NCBI GenBank assembly: GCA_946999045.1
Contig: CAMQBR010000009.1
Location: 1-64,000 of the forward strand
Reading direction: 5' to 3'
Length of the DNA stretch: 64,000 bases
Source of the DNA: an uncultured Prevotella sp.
GTDB lineage: Bacteria > Bacteroidota > Bacteroidia > Bacteroidales > Bacteroidaceae
The position numbers and the translations under genes are program-made. How positions within the stretch are numbered: the stretch's first letter is position 1; every line of letters starts with the position of its first letter. This document shows positions 18,595 to 27,974 of this stretch, in pieces. The notes beneath the pieces are model-generated. The model did no database searches, was not told the DNA's origin, and saw nothing but the letters and a program-made list of their open reading frames with translations.

Positions 18595-18623
18595 GAAATA
18601 TTTATTATAAAAAAGGTGAATTC

Positions 18624-18646
18624 TAAAAAAACAAGCTTGAGCTTGT
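18624..18646 (-). terminator. terminator between the ABM gene and the sulfatase
   Basis: On the minus strand ACAAGCT-CA-AGCTTGT is followed by seven T residues. It should end most transcripts of the ABM gene and leave the sulfatase mostly dependent on read-through or a promoter of its own. Confidence 0.65.
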
Positions 18647-18686
18647 ATATAGAACTCACCTATATTATATTTTTGTTTCTGTATAA

Positions 18687-18962
18687 TTAGAATTCAAATC
18701 TTTCTCTCTTCATCTTTCCCAAGGCTTCTATCTCAGGAATAAGATTGAGGTAATGAGCAGTGTTGCGGTGTGCTTTAATAGACTCTAAATCTTTCCATGT
18801 TTCGCAGAACATGAATACACCTGAACGTGTTGTGCTCTCAAAGAAATCGTAACTAATGCAACCTTCGTCTTGACGTGATTTGTTTACTAACTGGTTAGCC
18901 AAGGTGATAACTTGTTGACGATTCTTCTCGTCTACTTTCATAAATATGTTTTGTCTTAGCAT
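18687..18962 (-). CDS. Putative quinol monooxygenase / antibiotic biosynthesis monooxygenase (ABM, YgiN-like)
   Basis: A 91-residue single-domain protein of the dimeric alpha/beta-barrel ABM fold: VITLANQLVNKSRQDEGCISYDFFES, FMFCETWKDLESIKAHRNTAHYLN, then a short tail. The EGCxxYDF and ETWxD...H..t.H motifs are those of YgiN-type proteins. These act on quinols or unknown small molecules without bound cofactors. The reaction here is unknown. Confidence 0.85.
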   Translation of the reverse strand: MLRQNIFMKVDEKNRQQVITLANQLVNKSRQDEGCISYDFFESTTRSGVFMFCETWKDLESIKAHRNTAHYLNLIPEIEALGKMKRERFEF

Positions 18963-19033
18963 AATGGATTAAATTTTGGTTATTATTAACTGTGTGGAAT
19001 TGCTTTCACTTTATAATCTACTATTTAGAATAA

Positions 19034-19077
19034 AGTAAAAAGGAGTCTTATTCACCGTAAGATGAATAAAACTCCTT
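19034..19077 (-). terminator. pckA terminator
   Basis: AAGGAGT-c-TTATTCA pairs with TGAATAA-a-ACTCCTT (19040-19077), and a T-rich tract follows on the minus strand. It begins 36 bases after the pckA stop. Confidence 0.85.
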
Positions 19078-19113
19078 ATTTTTTAATATATTGATATACG
19101 AAATATCATATTA

Positions 19114-20727
19114 TTAAAGCTGTGGACCAGCTGCTACGAGAGCCTTACCAGCTTCGTTAGTTGTATACTTGTTAAAGTTCTTGATAAAGCGTTGGGCCAA
19201 GTCTTTAGCTTTCTCATTCCATTGAGCAGGATCACTATAAGTATCACGTGGGTCAAGGATATCTGTTGCAACACCTTCCAACTTTGTAGGAACAACGAAG
19301 TTGAAGTAAGGAATAGTCTTTGTAGGAGCTGCATCAATAGAGTGATTCAAGATAGCATCAATGATACCACGAGTATCGCGGATAGAGATACGCTTGCCAG
19401 TACCATTCCAACCTGTATTTACCAAGTAAGCCTTAGCACCATTCTTCTTCATCTTCTTAACTAATTCTTCAGCATACTTAGTTGGGTGCAACTCAAGGAA
19501 TGCCTGACCGAAGCAAGCTGAGAATGTAGGAGTAGGTTCTGTAATACCACGCTCTGTACCTGCCAATTTAGCCGTGAAGCCAGAGAGGAAGTAATACTTG
19601 GTTTGCTCCTCGCTCAGGATAGATACTGGAGGTAACACACCGAACGCATCAGCACTCAAGAAGATAACTTGCTTTGCAGCAGGACCAGCTGAGACAGGAC
19701 GTACGATGTTCTTAATGTGATAGATAGGGTATGTTACACGAGTATTCTCTGTACGAGACTTGTCTGCAAAGTCAATCTTACCTTTCTCATCAACAATAAC
19801 ATTCTCTAACAATGCATCACGTGTGATAGCTCCGTAGATATCAGGTTCAGACTCTTTGTCAAGGTTGATAACCTTAGCGTAGCATCCACCTTCAAAGTTG
19901 AATACACCGTTGTCATCCCATCCGTGCTCGTCATCACCAATCAATAAACGTTTAGGGTCGGTAGACAATGTTGTTTTACCTGTACCAGACAATCCAAAGA
20001 AGATAGCTGTATTCTGACCATTCATATCAGTGTTAGCAGAGCAGTGCATAGAAGCCATACCCTTCAATGGCAAGAAGTAGTTCATCATAGAGAACATACC
20101 CTTCTTCATTTCACCACCATACCATGTGTTCAAGATAACCTGCTCTTTAGTAGTTACGTTGAAAGCAACACATGTTTCAGAATTCAAACCCAGCTCTTTG
20201 TAGTTTTCAACCTTAGCTTTAGAAGCGTTGTAAACAACGAAGTCAGGTTCTTGCTCGAATTCTGTTTCGTTCTTTGGACGAATAAACATATTTGTAACGA
20301 AGTGAGCTTGCCAAGCAACTTCAACGATGAAACGAATCTTCATGCGAGTGTCTTTGTTAGCACCGCAGAAACCATCAACAATGAACAAGCGCTTGTTGGA
20401 AAGCTCTTTCTTAGCTAATTCGTTAACAACCTTCCAAGTTTCCTTGGTCATTCTGTGGTTATCGTTCTTATATTCGTCTGAAGTCCACCATACTGTATCG
20501 TGAGAATTCTCATCGTCTACAATAAACTTATCCTTAGGTGAACGACCTGTGTAAATACCAGTCTGAACGCAAACTGCGCCAAGCTCTGTTTCCTGACCTT
20601 TTTCAAAGCCTTCGAGACCTGCTTTAGTCTCTTCCTCAAACAATACTTCGTAAGAAGGATTGTAAACTACTTCTGTTGTACCTGTAATACCATACTTCTC
20701 AAGTATGGCTCTATCAAACTTTGCCAT
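19114..20727 (-). CDS. pckA: Phosphoenolpyruvate carboxykinase (ATP)
   Basis: A 537-residue cytoplasmic enzyme interconverting oxaloacetate + ATP and PEP + CO2 + ADP. The P-loop [18 protein letters not shown] and the following metal/kinase motif [14 protein letters not shown] are intact. So is the [20 protein letters not shown] block typical of ATP-dependent PEPCK. In succinate-producing Bacteroidales this enzyme works in the CO2-fixing direction from PEP to oxaloacetate, feeding fumarate reduction. Nearby aspA also supplies fumarate. It has its own strong promoter and terminator, so it is monocistronic. Confidence 0.97.
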   Translation of the reverse strand: MAKFDRAILEKYGITGTTEVVYNPSYEVLFEEETKAGLEGFEKGQETELGAVCVQTGIYTGRSPKDKFIVDDENSHDTVWWTSDEYKNDNHRMTKETWKVVNELAKKELSNKRLFIVDGFCGANKDTRMKIRFIVEVAWQAHFVTNMFIRPKNETEFEQEPDFVVYNASKAKVENYKELGLNSETCVAFNVTTKEQVILNTWYGGEMKKGMFSMMNYFLPLKGMASMHCSANTDMNGQNTAIFFGLSGTGKTTLSTDPKRLLIGDDEHGWDDNGVFNFEGGCYAKVINLDKESEPDIYGAITRDALLENVIVDEKGKIDFADKSRTENTRVTYPIYHIKNIVRPVSAGPAAKQVIFLSADAFGVLPPVSILSEEQTKYYFLSGFTAKLAGTERGITEPTPTFSACFGQAFLELHPTKYAEELVKKMKKNGAKAYLVNTGWNGTGKRISIRDTRGIIDAILNHSIDAAPTKTIPYFNFVVPTKLEGVATDILDPRDTYSDPAQWNEKAKDLAQRFIKNFNKYTTNEAGKALVAAGPQL

Positions 20728-20787
20728 TATATAAATGTATTTAAGTGTGAATAATCTTTTCTTAACACATTATTTTGTTATCGTCCA

Positions 20788-20818
20788 CAAAGTTACTTAA
20801 AATATAGTGCGAAACAAA
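20788..20818 (-). promoter_or_regulatory. pckA promoter
   Basis: On the minus strand TTTG (20815-20818), a 19-base spacer and TAACTTTG (20788-20795) match the Bacteroidetes consensus exactly. The leader is about 55 nt. Confidence 0.8.
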
Positions 20819-20971
20819 TTTTAACCAGTAAAAAATATAAATATAGTTTTTATTTTAGGTTAAAGAAATGAAAAAAGTGTGCCAATGCTTAATATTTGCT
20901 ATTTTCAGTTGACAAAAATAAATATAAAATGTCTACTTTTGCAAAATGAAAACATAATATACTCAATAAAG

Positions 20972-21631
20972 ATGAAAATCATAGACTTTAGCAAGGAGAA
21001 CTCCATTATAAGTCAATACTTAGCTGAAATGAGAGATGTAGACTACCAAAAGAACCGATTATTGTTTCGTAACAATATTCAAAGAATAGGTGAATTAGAG
21101 GCTTACGAAATTTCTAAAACTCTTCATTACGAAACAAAAGAAATTACTACTCCGTTAGGAATAGCAAAAGTTAATGTTCCTGTAGATAAAATGGTATTGG
21201 CTACTATATTCCGTGCTGGTCTACCCTTTCATAATGGTTTCTTAAATATATTTGATCATGCAGGTAATGCGTTTGTATCGGCTTATCGCAAATATACTGA
21301 TAAGGAACATCATAATATTGGTGTACATGTAGAATATTTGGCTACACCAAGTATAGACCAAAAGACTTTGGTTATTGCTGACCCTATGCTTGCTACTGGT
21401 GCCTCTATGGAGTTAGGTTACAAGGCTTTCCTTACGAAGGGTATCCCTAAGCGTATTCATGTAGCTTGCGTTATTGCAAGCCCAGAGGGTATTGAGCATA
21501 TTAAGAAGAATTTCCCCGAGGAGAAAACTACTATTTGGTGTGCTGCTATCGATCCAGGATTGAATGAGTATAAATACATTGTCCCAGGATTTGGTGATGC
21601 AGGCGACCTCTGCTACGGAGAAAAAATATAA
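20972..21631 (+). CDS. upp: Uracil phosphoribosyltransferase
   Basis: A 219-residue cytoplasmic enzyme that converts uracil and PRPP to UMP. The PRPP-binding loop region VIADPMLATGASMELGYKAF is intact. The C-terminal uracil-binding segment DPGLNEYKYIVPGFGDAGD is typical of Upp. ATG 20972 (MKIIDFSKEN) is the family start; the in-frame upstream sequence from 20879 lacks homology and contains the -7 box TACTTTTG (20934-20941). It is divergent from pckA and followed by a clear terminator. Confidence 0.93.
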   Translation: MKIIDFSKENSIISQYLAEMRDVDYQKNRLLFRNNIQRIGELEAYEISKTLHYETKEITTPLGIAKVNVPVDKMVLATIFRAGLPFHNGFLNIFDHAGNAFVSAYRKYTDKEHHNIGVHVEYLATPSIDQKTLVIADPMLATGASMELGYKAFLTKGIPKRIHVACVIASPEGIEHIKKNFPEEKTTIWCAAIDPGLNEYKYIVPGFGDAGDLCYGEKI

Positions 21632-21654
21632 TTCTACTTAAATATTGAGCGTTG

Positions 21655-21706
21655 AGTTTTGAACATTGAACAGTAGGATGAGTTCTCTGTTCAAAACTTT
21701 TTTGTT
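21655..21706 (+). terminator. upp terminator
   Basis: AGTTTTGAACA (21655-21665) pairs with TGTTCAAAACT (21688-21698), followed by a T-rich tract TTTTTGTTTT. Confidence 0.8.
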
Positions 21707-21780
21707 TTATTCTTTAGCCATAATCCTCTCTTATATTTTGCAGGAATGCATGCCTTTGAGCATTTTATTTTCTATATAAG

Positions 21781-21973
21781 GAAGGTTCTATAAATTACAA
21801 ATTGACCTCAAAAATAGTCTCACAATCTGTCAAAGCTAATTTATAGAACCACCCTATAGGAAACTGGTTGCGTCTCAACATTCCAAACAAGTTTAATCGT
21901 ATTCGGCTTGCATTGTTTTTGGCTCAAAATATAAGTTCAAAACCTAACAAAGATAATTTATAGAAACAGCCAT
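21781..21973. repeat. dispersed TIR repeat, rearranged/composite copy
   Basis: A short element (21781-21856) has ends GGTTCTATAAATTA and TAATTTATAGAACCACCC. A second half follows (21857-21973), carrying the family block GCGTCTCAACATTCCAAAC...ATTCGGCTTGC and ending in another TAATTTATAGAA end. Two right-type ends in tandem suggest a nested insertion or internal rearrangement. Confidence 0.75.
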
Positions 21974-22037
21974 AAAAAAATCATTAAATGATGGATATCA
22001 AAAATATTATGCTTATCTTTGCGTAATAACAAATTAA

Positions 22038-22302
22038 AGGCGGTTCTATAAATTACCACCATATATAGTGAGCAATTTTTACGAAATACGTTTTGTTATA
22101 TTTTGGCTTCTTTTTATAAAAACAGGCTGCGCCTCAACAATTCAAACAAGTTTGATAGTATTTGGTTTGCTCTGTTTTTAGCTCAAAATGTAAGTTCACT
22201 CAGTTATGAAGTTCGCCACACACTTCCTTTACTCACTTACATTTTTAACTCAAAAAAAAATAAGCTCAAAATCAAACAAAGCTAATTTATTGAACCTGTC
22301 TA
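22038..22302. repeat. dispersed TIR repeat, full copy of about 265 bp
   Basis: Left end AGGCGGTTCTATAAATTA at 22038-22055; right end GCTAATTTATTGAACCTGTC near 22281-22300. The internal block AACAGGCTGCGCCTCAACA is the reverse complement of the block in the 12.4-kb copy, so this copy is inverted. The short frame at 22103-22285 inside it is not a credible gene. Confidence 0.85.
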
Positions 22303-22378
22303 AAATAAAAAAAATCTTGTTACACTTTTGAAATAAAGGGAAACATCTATCATTATTTACGCAACGAAAGGATATACA

Positions 22379-23788
22379 ATGAAAAAGAATGACATTTACA
22401 GAGTTGAAAGCGACCTCTTAGGTGAATTGCAAGTACCCAAAGATGCATATTATGGAGTGCAAACTCAACGTGCGTTGAACAATTATCACATATCTACAAC
22501 CAAGATCAGCGATTATCCAGATTTCATTATCGCTATAGCATTTGTTAAGAAGGCGGCTGCTATGGCAAATGCAGAATTGGGTATGATAGACAAGAATATT
22601 GCTAAAGCTATTTGTCAAGCTGCCGACGAGGTGATTGATGGCAAACTATGGAACGAGTTTCCTATAGACATGATGCAGGGCGGTGCTGGCACATCGGTTA
22701 ATATGAATGCTAATGAGGTACTGGCTAACAGGGCTTTAGAGATAATGGGGTATGAAAAAGGAGATTATCAGCATTGCTTCCCTAACGACCATGTTAATTA
22801 TGGACAGTCTACTAACGATGCTTATCCTACATCTTTGCGCTATGCTGTGTATCGTATGTATAAAAAGTTAGCAGAGAGCCTGCAAGTGCTTATTGCTGCA
22901 TTCCGCAATAAGGCAGAAGAATATAAGGATGCAGTAAAAATGGGACGTACACAGTTGCAAGATGCTGTGCCTATGACATCAGGACAAGAGTTTTTGGCTT
23001 TTGCTCACACACTGGAGCAAGAGATTGTTTTATTAGAGGAAAATGCTAAGCTTTTATTAACCATTAATTTGGGCGCAACAGCTATTGGTACAGGGCTAAA
23101 TGCTGCGCCAGGATATGCAGACCTTGTTACAAAGCATTTGAGTGAAATTACAGGTGATGAGTTTAAGAAGGCTGATGATATGATAGCAGCTACTCCTGAT
23201 ACAGGCGATTATGTAAGTTATTCGGGAGAACTGAAACGCTTAGCTGTAAAGTTGTCTAAAATTTGTAACGACTTGCGTTTGATGGCATCGGGTCCACGAT
23301 GTGGTTTACACGAGATTAATCTTCCTGCAATGGCTCCAGGTTCGTCTATCATGCCTGGCAAGGTAAACCCCGTTATTCCTGAGGTTACTAATCAGGTTTG
23401 TTTTAAAGTGATAGGAAACGATACTACGGTGATGATGGCTGCAGAAGCAGGTCAGCTGCAATTGAATGTAATGGAGCCTGTAATTGTAGAGTGTTTGTTT
23501 GAGAGTACTTTATGGTTAACCAATGCCATGCGCACATTAACAGAGAAGTGTATAAAGGGCATTACTATCAATACAAAGCATAACTTGGATGTGGTAGAAC
23601 ATTCTATAGGTATTGTTACTGCATTAAACCCATATATTGGTTACAAAACAAGTACAAAGGTTGCTAAAGAGGCTTTAGAAACAGGTAAGAGCTTACGCGA
23701 TATTATATTAGAGAAGAATTTATTGACTCCTGAACAGGTGGACAAAATACTTGATCCCAAAGCAATGTTACACTCACATGATAAGTGA
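22379..23788 (+). CDS. aspA: Aspartate ammonia-lyase (aspartase)
   Basis: A 469-residue cytoplasmic enzyme of the fumarase/aspartase superfamily, releasing ammonia from L-aspartate to give fumarate. The superfamily signature GSSIMPGKVNPVIPE (catalytic-serine loop) is intact. So are the first substrate-binding block GGAGTSVNMNANEV and the second block NYGQSTNDAYPTS. The length matches bacterial AspA. Fumarate produced here can be the electron acceptor in succinate fermentation, linking it to pckA. A TIR repeat ends only 77 bases before the start and must contain or replace its upstream region. Confidence 0.96.
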   Translation: MKKNDIYRVESDLLGELQVPKDAYYGVQTQRALNNYHISTTKISDYPDFIIAIAFVKKAAAMANAELGMIDKNIAKAICQAADEVIDGKLWNEFPIDMMQGGAGTSVNMNANEVLANRALEIMGYEKGDYQHCFPNDHVNYGQSTNDAYPTSLRYAVYRMYKKLAESLQVLIAAFRNKAEEYKDAVKMGRTQLQDAVPMTSGQEFLAFAHTLEQEIVLLEENAKLLLTINLGATAIGTGLNAAPGYADLVTKHLSEITGDEFKKADDMIAATPDTGDYVSYSGELKRLAVKLSKICNDLRLMASGPRCGLHEINLPAMAPGSSIMPGKVNPVIPEVTNQVCFKVIGNDTTVMMAAEAGQLQLNVMEPVIVECLFESTLWLTNAMRTLTEKCIKGITINTKHNLDVVEHSIGIVTALNPYIGYKTSTKVAKEALETGKSLRDIILEKNLLTPEQVDKILDPKAMLHSHDK

Positions 23789-23834
23789 AAAATAAAAGTG
23801 CATTCACGTTATTAACAGCTCATTAACATATAAG

Positions 23835-23905
23835 TAACCACGAATTTAAGCGATTAGCAAGAATTTAATTTCTTTGTAATCCTTAGGTCCGTGGTTATTG
23901 TTTTT
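23835..23905 (+). terminator. long stem-loop terminator after aspA
   Basis: TAACCACG (23835-23842) pairs with CGTGGTTA (23890-23897). Inner pairing is TAAG.GATTA with TAATC.TTA. A TTGTTTTTCTT tract follows. Confidence 0.7.
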
Positions 23906-23959
23906 CTTATAGCTCAAATAATTATGCCAAGTTTACGCATAATTGTGAATTACGAATTG

Positions 23960-25438
23960 CTACTTGTGTAGTTCATAAATATCATCACCTATACAAGCAT
24001 TGGGCACTTGTATATGCAGTAAGGCACATACCGTAGCAGCAATGTCTACAATCTTAGTGGTACGGAATGTTTCTCCATGTTTAACTTTCCATCCCATAAA
24101 GATAAGAGGAATGTGAGCATCGTAAGGATTCCATGCACTGTGCGTTGTTCCAATGTATTTATCATCTACCTTGGCAGCGATAAAGTTAGGATTGCAAACT
24201 ACCTGAATATCTCCACAACGATTGCGGTTGTAACCATTAGCCAACTGTTCTTTTAGCTTATTAGGCAATGTTATTTCGCTTAGATGTTCCATATCTACAA
24301 CAAATGTAAACTGAGGATCTCGCTTCAAAAAGTTTACAACTTCGGTCTTTACCTTTTGTAAATCAAGATTTGCCTTAGCTATCTTTGTATGGTTAAGGTG
24401 CAGATAATAAGCATAATACCAGTTTACTAAACTATCCACACCAAATGTTTGTTGCAGATGTGCATTCAAATTCTTTACCACAGCATCTGTATCATATCCA
24501 CCTGCAGGAATACGTTTAGCTTTCATTTCATTGGGATTGTGAGCACCACCATGGTCGGCCGTCAAAAACAAAAGATAATTACCCTTACCTATATGCTCGT
24601 CCAAGAAGTTAAAGAATTGAGCCAACTCTTTGTCTAATTGTAAGTAAGCTGCTTTTACCTCTGGGCGACGAGTGCCATATATATGGCTGATAATATCTGT
24701 TGGCGATACACTTATGCACAACATATCTGTATTCTTACCCTTACCTAAGTTCTCGTTTGTAAGTGCGGCTTCAGCCATTTTAAAGGTCATAGGTATACCT
24801 TGAACATTTGCCATGAGGTCGAAGCCTGGTTCGGTATGATTGTCTTTATTAAACTTATCTACCCATTTAGGCAATTTGTTCATGTAAAACGAACTTGTAA
24901 CAAAGTGTCCTGCCTTTTTGTCCCACCAGTAAGCAGCGTTAGCAGAATGCCCTGCAGGCAAAATAGCAGCACGATCTTTCAGTGCCACACCTATTACTTT
25001 CGATTCATAATTGGTAGCTACTCTTAATTGGTCGCCAATAGTCGTTGCCAACAAGTTGTGAGGCGACATTTGTCCTGCCTTGTTTTTACTGCCCACACTC
25101 TTCACGTCTTTGTCGAAGCAGCAATATACTGGTTCTCCATTCAAACGAAAATAGTTGCCAGTAATACCATGTAATGCAGGCACGCTACCTGTATATATAC
25201 TGGTATGACCTATGGCTGTAACCGTTGGAGTGTAGTTGATAAGCGTATTTTGACAGCAATAGCCATCACTTAACAATCGCTTAAAGCCTCCCTCTCCATA
25301 TTCATTATAAAAATAGTAGAGATAATCCCAGCGCATTTGGTCTACTGCCAACCCCACTACCAGCTTGGGACGTTCAACCTGTGCTTTGCCTATCAATGCA
25401 AACAAACACAACGCAAAACTCAATAATACTTTTTTCAT
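23960..25438 (-). CDS. pafA: PafA-like alkaline phosphatase (phosphate-irrepressible type), secreted
   Basis: A 492-residue alkaline-phosphatase-superfamily enzyme with signal peptide (MKKVLLSFALCLFALIGKAQ). The metal and catalytic residues of PafA are visible: D33 in GLAVDQMR, the Thr nucleophile in PTVTAIGHTS, Asn95 in GITGN, the Lys/Arg pair in ALKDRAAILPAG, D and H in PTDIISHIYG, TADHGG, and the last His in GTTHSAWNPYDAH. It should hydrolyse a broad range of phosphomonoesters in the periplasm, releasing phosphate for the PiT transporter at 13.8 kb. A TAACTTTG -7 box lies 43 bases upstream (25481-25488). It stands alone, with no operon partner. Confidence 0.9.
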   Translation of the reverse strand: MKKVLLSFALCLFALIGKAQVERPKLVVGLAVDQMRWDYLYYFYNEYGEGGFKRLLSDGYCCQNTLINYTPTVTAIGHTSIYTGSVPALHGITGNYFRLNGEPVYCCFDKDVKSVGSKNKAGQMSPHNLLATTIGDQLRVATNYESKVIGVALKDRAAILPAGHSANAAYWWDKKAGHFVTSSFYMNKLPKWVDKFNKDNHTEPGFDLMANVQGIPMTFKMAEAALTNENLGKGKNTDMLCISVSPTDIISHIYGTRRPEVKAAYLQLDKELAQFFNFLDEHIGKGNYLLFLTADHGGAHNPNEMKAKRIPAGGYDTDAVVKNLNAHLQQTFGVDSLVNWYYAYYLHLNHTKIAKANLDLQKVKTEVVNFLKRDPQFTFVVDMEHLSEITLPNKLKEQLANGYNRNRCGDIQVVCNPNFIAAKVDDKYIGTTHSAWNPYDAHIPLIFMGWKVKHGETFRTTKIVDIAATVCALLHIQVPNACIGDDIYELHK

Positions 25439-25480
25439 AACCTTCGTTTTTAGAGTTATTTATTTTAATCATTACTGCTA

Positions 25481-25488
25481 CAAAGTTA
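25481..25488 (-). promoter_or_regulatory. -7 box upstream of the PafA-like gene
   Basis: TAACTTTG on the minus strand. The nearest TTTG lies 22 bases upstream, slightly more than the usual 19-21. Confidence 0.6.
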
Positions 25489-25581
25489 ACTATTATTCAA
25501 TGAAAAATATCAAATTTATGTCAGAATGATTTTTTCATTATAAATATTTTGTGTACCTTTGGCAAAAACGGAGATAAAACC

Positions 25582-26259
25582 ATGGATAAAATTACACAAG
25601 ATAATTTTGCAGAAAAATATGTTGATACTGTAGAGATGCAACAGATAGATAAATTTGTATGCGATGAAATGTCACGACAAATACATCGATATATCAAAGG
25701 TATGTCGGGCAGTAAAACTATGATGGAGCAGTTTGAAACTCAATTGCAAACACTTACCATCCCATATCGCGAGAAAGCTATTGCCCGATATATTGACCTT
25801 AACCGAAAGGTACTAAGCGGATTAGACTTTAAGATAGTACTGGCTCGTGCCATAGCTAACTTTTGTGATACCTTTAGCTATATGCTTATGTTGGTAAACG
25901 ATAAGCGAAAAATGGCGTTCTATCTTCATCGTATCAAAGACAAATACATACAATATCATGAGGTGATTGAGGTAAATGGCAAATTTGGCATTAAAGACCA
26001 TGAGGGCAATATCTTGGTTCATCCTGTTTATGATTTTGTCAGAACATGTTACGTATATGTAGATGATCTCATGACAATGCCTATCATTGTACAAAAGAAT
26101 GGCAAGATGGGATTGATACATGCCGACGGAAAAGACACCATTGTCGCTCCCTTTGAATATGATAATATTTCGCTTCGTGATGAGTATCCTTATTTTGAAG
26201 CTACTCGCAAAGGGGTAGAAGGATATATAAGCAGAGGAGGAAAGTTTACACCCAAATAA
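25582..26259 (+). CDS. WG-repeat-containing protein, function unknown
   Basis: A 225-residue soluble protein, no signal peptide. The N-terminal ~120 residues are helical (for example FVCDEMSRQIHRYIKGMSGS). The C-terminal part has two or three beta repeats of the WG type: VNGKFGIKDHEGNILVHPVYD, KNGKMGLIHADGKDTIVAPFEYD and KGVEGYISRGGKF. WG repeats are presumed protein-interaction surfaces. ATG 25582 follows the -7 box TACCTTTG at 25554-25561, so the upstream in-frame ATG at 25549 lies in the promoter and is excluded. The function cannot be read from the sequence. Confidence 0.75.
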   Translation: MDKITQDNFAEKYVDTVEMQQIDKFVCDEMSRQIHRYIKGMSGSKTMMEQFETQLQTLTIPYREKAIARYIDLNRKVLSGLDFKIVLARAIANFCDTFSYMLMLVNDKRKMAFYLHRIKDKYIQYHEVIEVNGKFGIKDHEGNILVHPVYDFVRTCYVYVDDLMTMPIIVQKNGKMGLIHADGKDTIVAPFEYDNISLRDEYPYFEATRKGVEGYISRGGKFTPK

Positions 26260-26309
26260 ATATGAAATGTAGAACGTTTTACAGCTTACCCTTTCATACA
26301 AAAAAAAAT

Positions 26310-26347
26310 AGAGCGATGAAGCAAATATACCTCATCGCTCTTTCTTT
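26310..26347 (+). terminator. terminator after the WG-repeat gene, facing dps
   Basis: AGAGCGATGA (26310-26319) and TCATCGCTCT (26332-26341) form a perfect 10-bp stem, with A-tract before and TTCTTT after. It can serve both the WG gene and the convergent dps. Confidence 0.85.
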
Positions 26348-26397
26348 AGATTTTATTCGCTATATACTAAAATATCCTGTTTTGAACATTCAATATT

Positions 26398-26417
26398 AAG
26401 GACGGTTCTATAAATTA
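26398..26417. repeat. solo TIR-repeat end overlapping the dps stop codon
   Basis: AAGGACGGTTCTATAAATTA is a family end with no partner nearby. Its last bases TTA (26415-26417) are the reverse complement of the dps TAA stop, so the gene now ends in repeat sequence. Confidence 0.75.
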
Positions 26418-26888
26418 AGCTAAGTAAGCGTTAACCATCCAAACAGCTTTCTCCTGACCTGTCAAGAAGTCGTCCATTAAAGCAACTGTTACGTCATCGT
26501 TAGCCGCTACTGCTGCTGCTACAACGGTGCGCTCTTCTGCTATTAACACCTTCAATGTTTCAAGGATAAGTTCCATACCCTCTTTACCGCTAACTTTATT
26601 GTTCTCTTCTTTCAAAGTAGCAGCCTTTAACAATTCGCTGAAGCGGTTCTCTGGTTTACTGCCTAACTGCAACAAACGCTCTGCAACTTCATCAATCTTT
26701 TCTGCTGTATCGTTATATTGTGTTTCGTATTCAGCATGTAATTGGAAAAAGCCTGTGCCTTTAACATTCCAGTGCAAACCACGAAGATTCATATAATATA
26801 TATGTAAATCAGCTAAAAGTTGGTTTAAACCTTTTACTACTTCACTTACCTTCTTTTCATCAAGACCTGTAGCTTTTAAGTTTGTCAT
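26415..26888 (-). CDS. dps: Dps-family ferritin-like DNA-protection protein
   Basis: A 157-residue four-helix protein forming 12-mer shells that oxidise Fe2+ with H2O2 and store iron, protecting DNA. The intersubunit ferroxidase residues are in NLRGLHWNVKG (His) and HAEYETQYNDTAEKIDEVAER (His, Asp, Glu). The length is normal for Dps. The stop codon lies within a solo repeat end. A TATCTTTG -7 box at 26946-26953 gives a leader of about 50 nt. In Bacteroidales dps is part of the oxygen/peroxide response, matching ahpCF at 2-4 kb. Confidence 0.94.
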   Translation of the reverse strand: MTNLKATGLDEKKVSEVVKGLNQLLADLHIYYMNLRGLHWNVKGTGFFQLHAEYETQYNDTAEKIDEVAERLLQLGSKPENRFSELLKAATLKEENNKVSGKEGMELILETLKVLIAEERTVVAAAVAANDDVTVALMDDFLTGQEKAVWMVNAYLA

Positions 26889-26945
26889 CGTTTTATCCTT
26901 TCTTTTAAAGTTTTATAATGTTATATTTTCTTTTTTTTTCTATTG

Positions 26946-26953
26946 CAAAGATA
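26946..26953 (-). promoter_or_regulatory. dps promoter -7 box
   Basis: TATCTTTG on the minus strand, with a TTG about 20 bases upstream as the -33 element. Confidence 0.65.
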
Positions 26954-27054
26954 GTACAAAACAAGCTCTTTCGCAACAATTTTTGTCTATGTTACTATAG
27001 ATTATATCTATTAAACAAACTTTTAATAATTATAAGATGCATATAATGCGTAAT

Positions 27055-27758
27055 GGCTGGTTCTATAAACTACAAAGATAAATAATGCCAGCTTTATTTT
27101 TACCAGAATATATATTTTTTCCTGTCTATGCATTAAGCGAAGCCCCCCAAGAATACATAAAAAAAAATATTTACAACTCCCTGTTCATAATTCGCTTATT
27201 TACAACCAACTTGTACCTTCTCACAGATACGCTAAAAATGAGCGAATTTAGTATTTACTTATCTCACAATTCGTTACAACAATATGTTCTTAATTAATGT
27301 CCATCTATCAAACTTTCAATGCACAAAAGCATTCTCATTATGCCCTTATCTACACGCTTTAGTCCCCTTACTCCATACGATTAGTAGTACAAACCACTGT
27401 TTACAGCAGCCTTATTTCAATATTTTAAATGAAAAAAATCTTTTTTTTACCCCTCCATGAGCATCACACACCCACTTTTTACACATAACATACTTATTTT
27501 TCTCTCTATTTTCCACTTTTTCAACACCCTTTTTTTTATCATTTTTTAGGACAAAAACTATTATACTAATCCCAATAAGAAGTGCAAAACTTGCAATGTA
27601 TAAAAAATATGAAAAACACCGCAGAGGCTTGCCTTTCGGCTGGGAGTGCGAAGTTCCCCTAAGAGCACCAGCGTATTGCTTAAGCAATACAAAAAAAAGA
27701 GGAGGACTTTCGTTCCCCTCGATAAGATTAAGGGTGGTAATTTATAGAACCGCCCTTA
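27055..27758. repeat. region bounded by two TIR-repeat ends (about 700 bp)
   Basis: The left end GGCTGGTTCTATAAACTA (27055-27072) and right end TAATTTATAGAACCGCCCTTA (27738-27758) face each other in the usual arrangement, but the spacing is far larger than in the other copies. The interior is AT-rich intergenic sequence plus a segment near 27610-27690 (AGGCTTGCCTTTCGGCTGGG and flanks). This is either a long family member carrying cargo or two unrelated copies. Confidence 0.5.
27412..27687 (-). CDS. Doubtful small ORF, possible membrane peptide
   Basis: A 91-codon frame on the minus strand with one strongly hydrophobic segment (FSYFLYIASFALLIGISIIV) and a basic tail. The N-terminal RGTSHSQPKGKPLRCF looks like translated intergenic repeat sequence rather than protein. 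There is no RBS or promoter evidence. It lies between the two TIR ends and may be non-coding. Confidence 0.2.
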   Translation of the reverse strand: MLKQYAGALRGTSHSQPKGKPLRCFSYFLYIASFALLIGISIIVFVLKNDKKKGVEKVENREKNKYVMCKKWVCDAHGGVKKRFFSFKILK

Positions 27759-27954
27759 ATTAATTTTGTGTTGTTATGTCGTAGATTAGAAGAGTAACCG
27801 CATGGAAGACTATGAACACTTTTTGGGGATGCAGTGCATGAAATAAACAAACTCACTGTCAGCGCCAACGCTAATTGTAGGAAATATCAGAGCACGACAA
27901 TGGAGAGTATTGCTTTGGAAATAAGAAGCAGTATTATAGCATAGAACTAAAACT

Positions 27955-27974
27955 AATTTATAGAACCTGCCCTA
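27955..27974. repeat. solo TIR-repeat end at the stop of the C1 peptidase gene
   Basis: TAATTTATAGAACCTGCCCTA. Its last bases CTA (27972-27974) are the reverse complement of the peptidase TAG stop. The sequence between 27759 and 27954 does not match the other family members and shows no gene. Confidence 0.7.

Noticed and set aside
22103..22285. 60-codon ORF
   Set aside because: It lies wholly inside a copy of the dispersed repeat and the frame is not kept in other copies.
27085..27297. 70-codon ORF
   Set aside because: Low-complexity AT-rich sequence between repeat ends, with no promoter or family resemblance.
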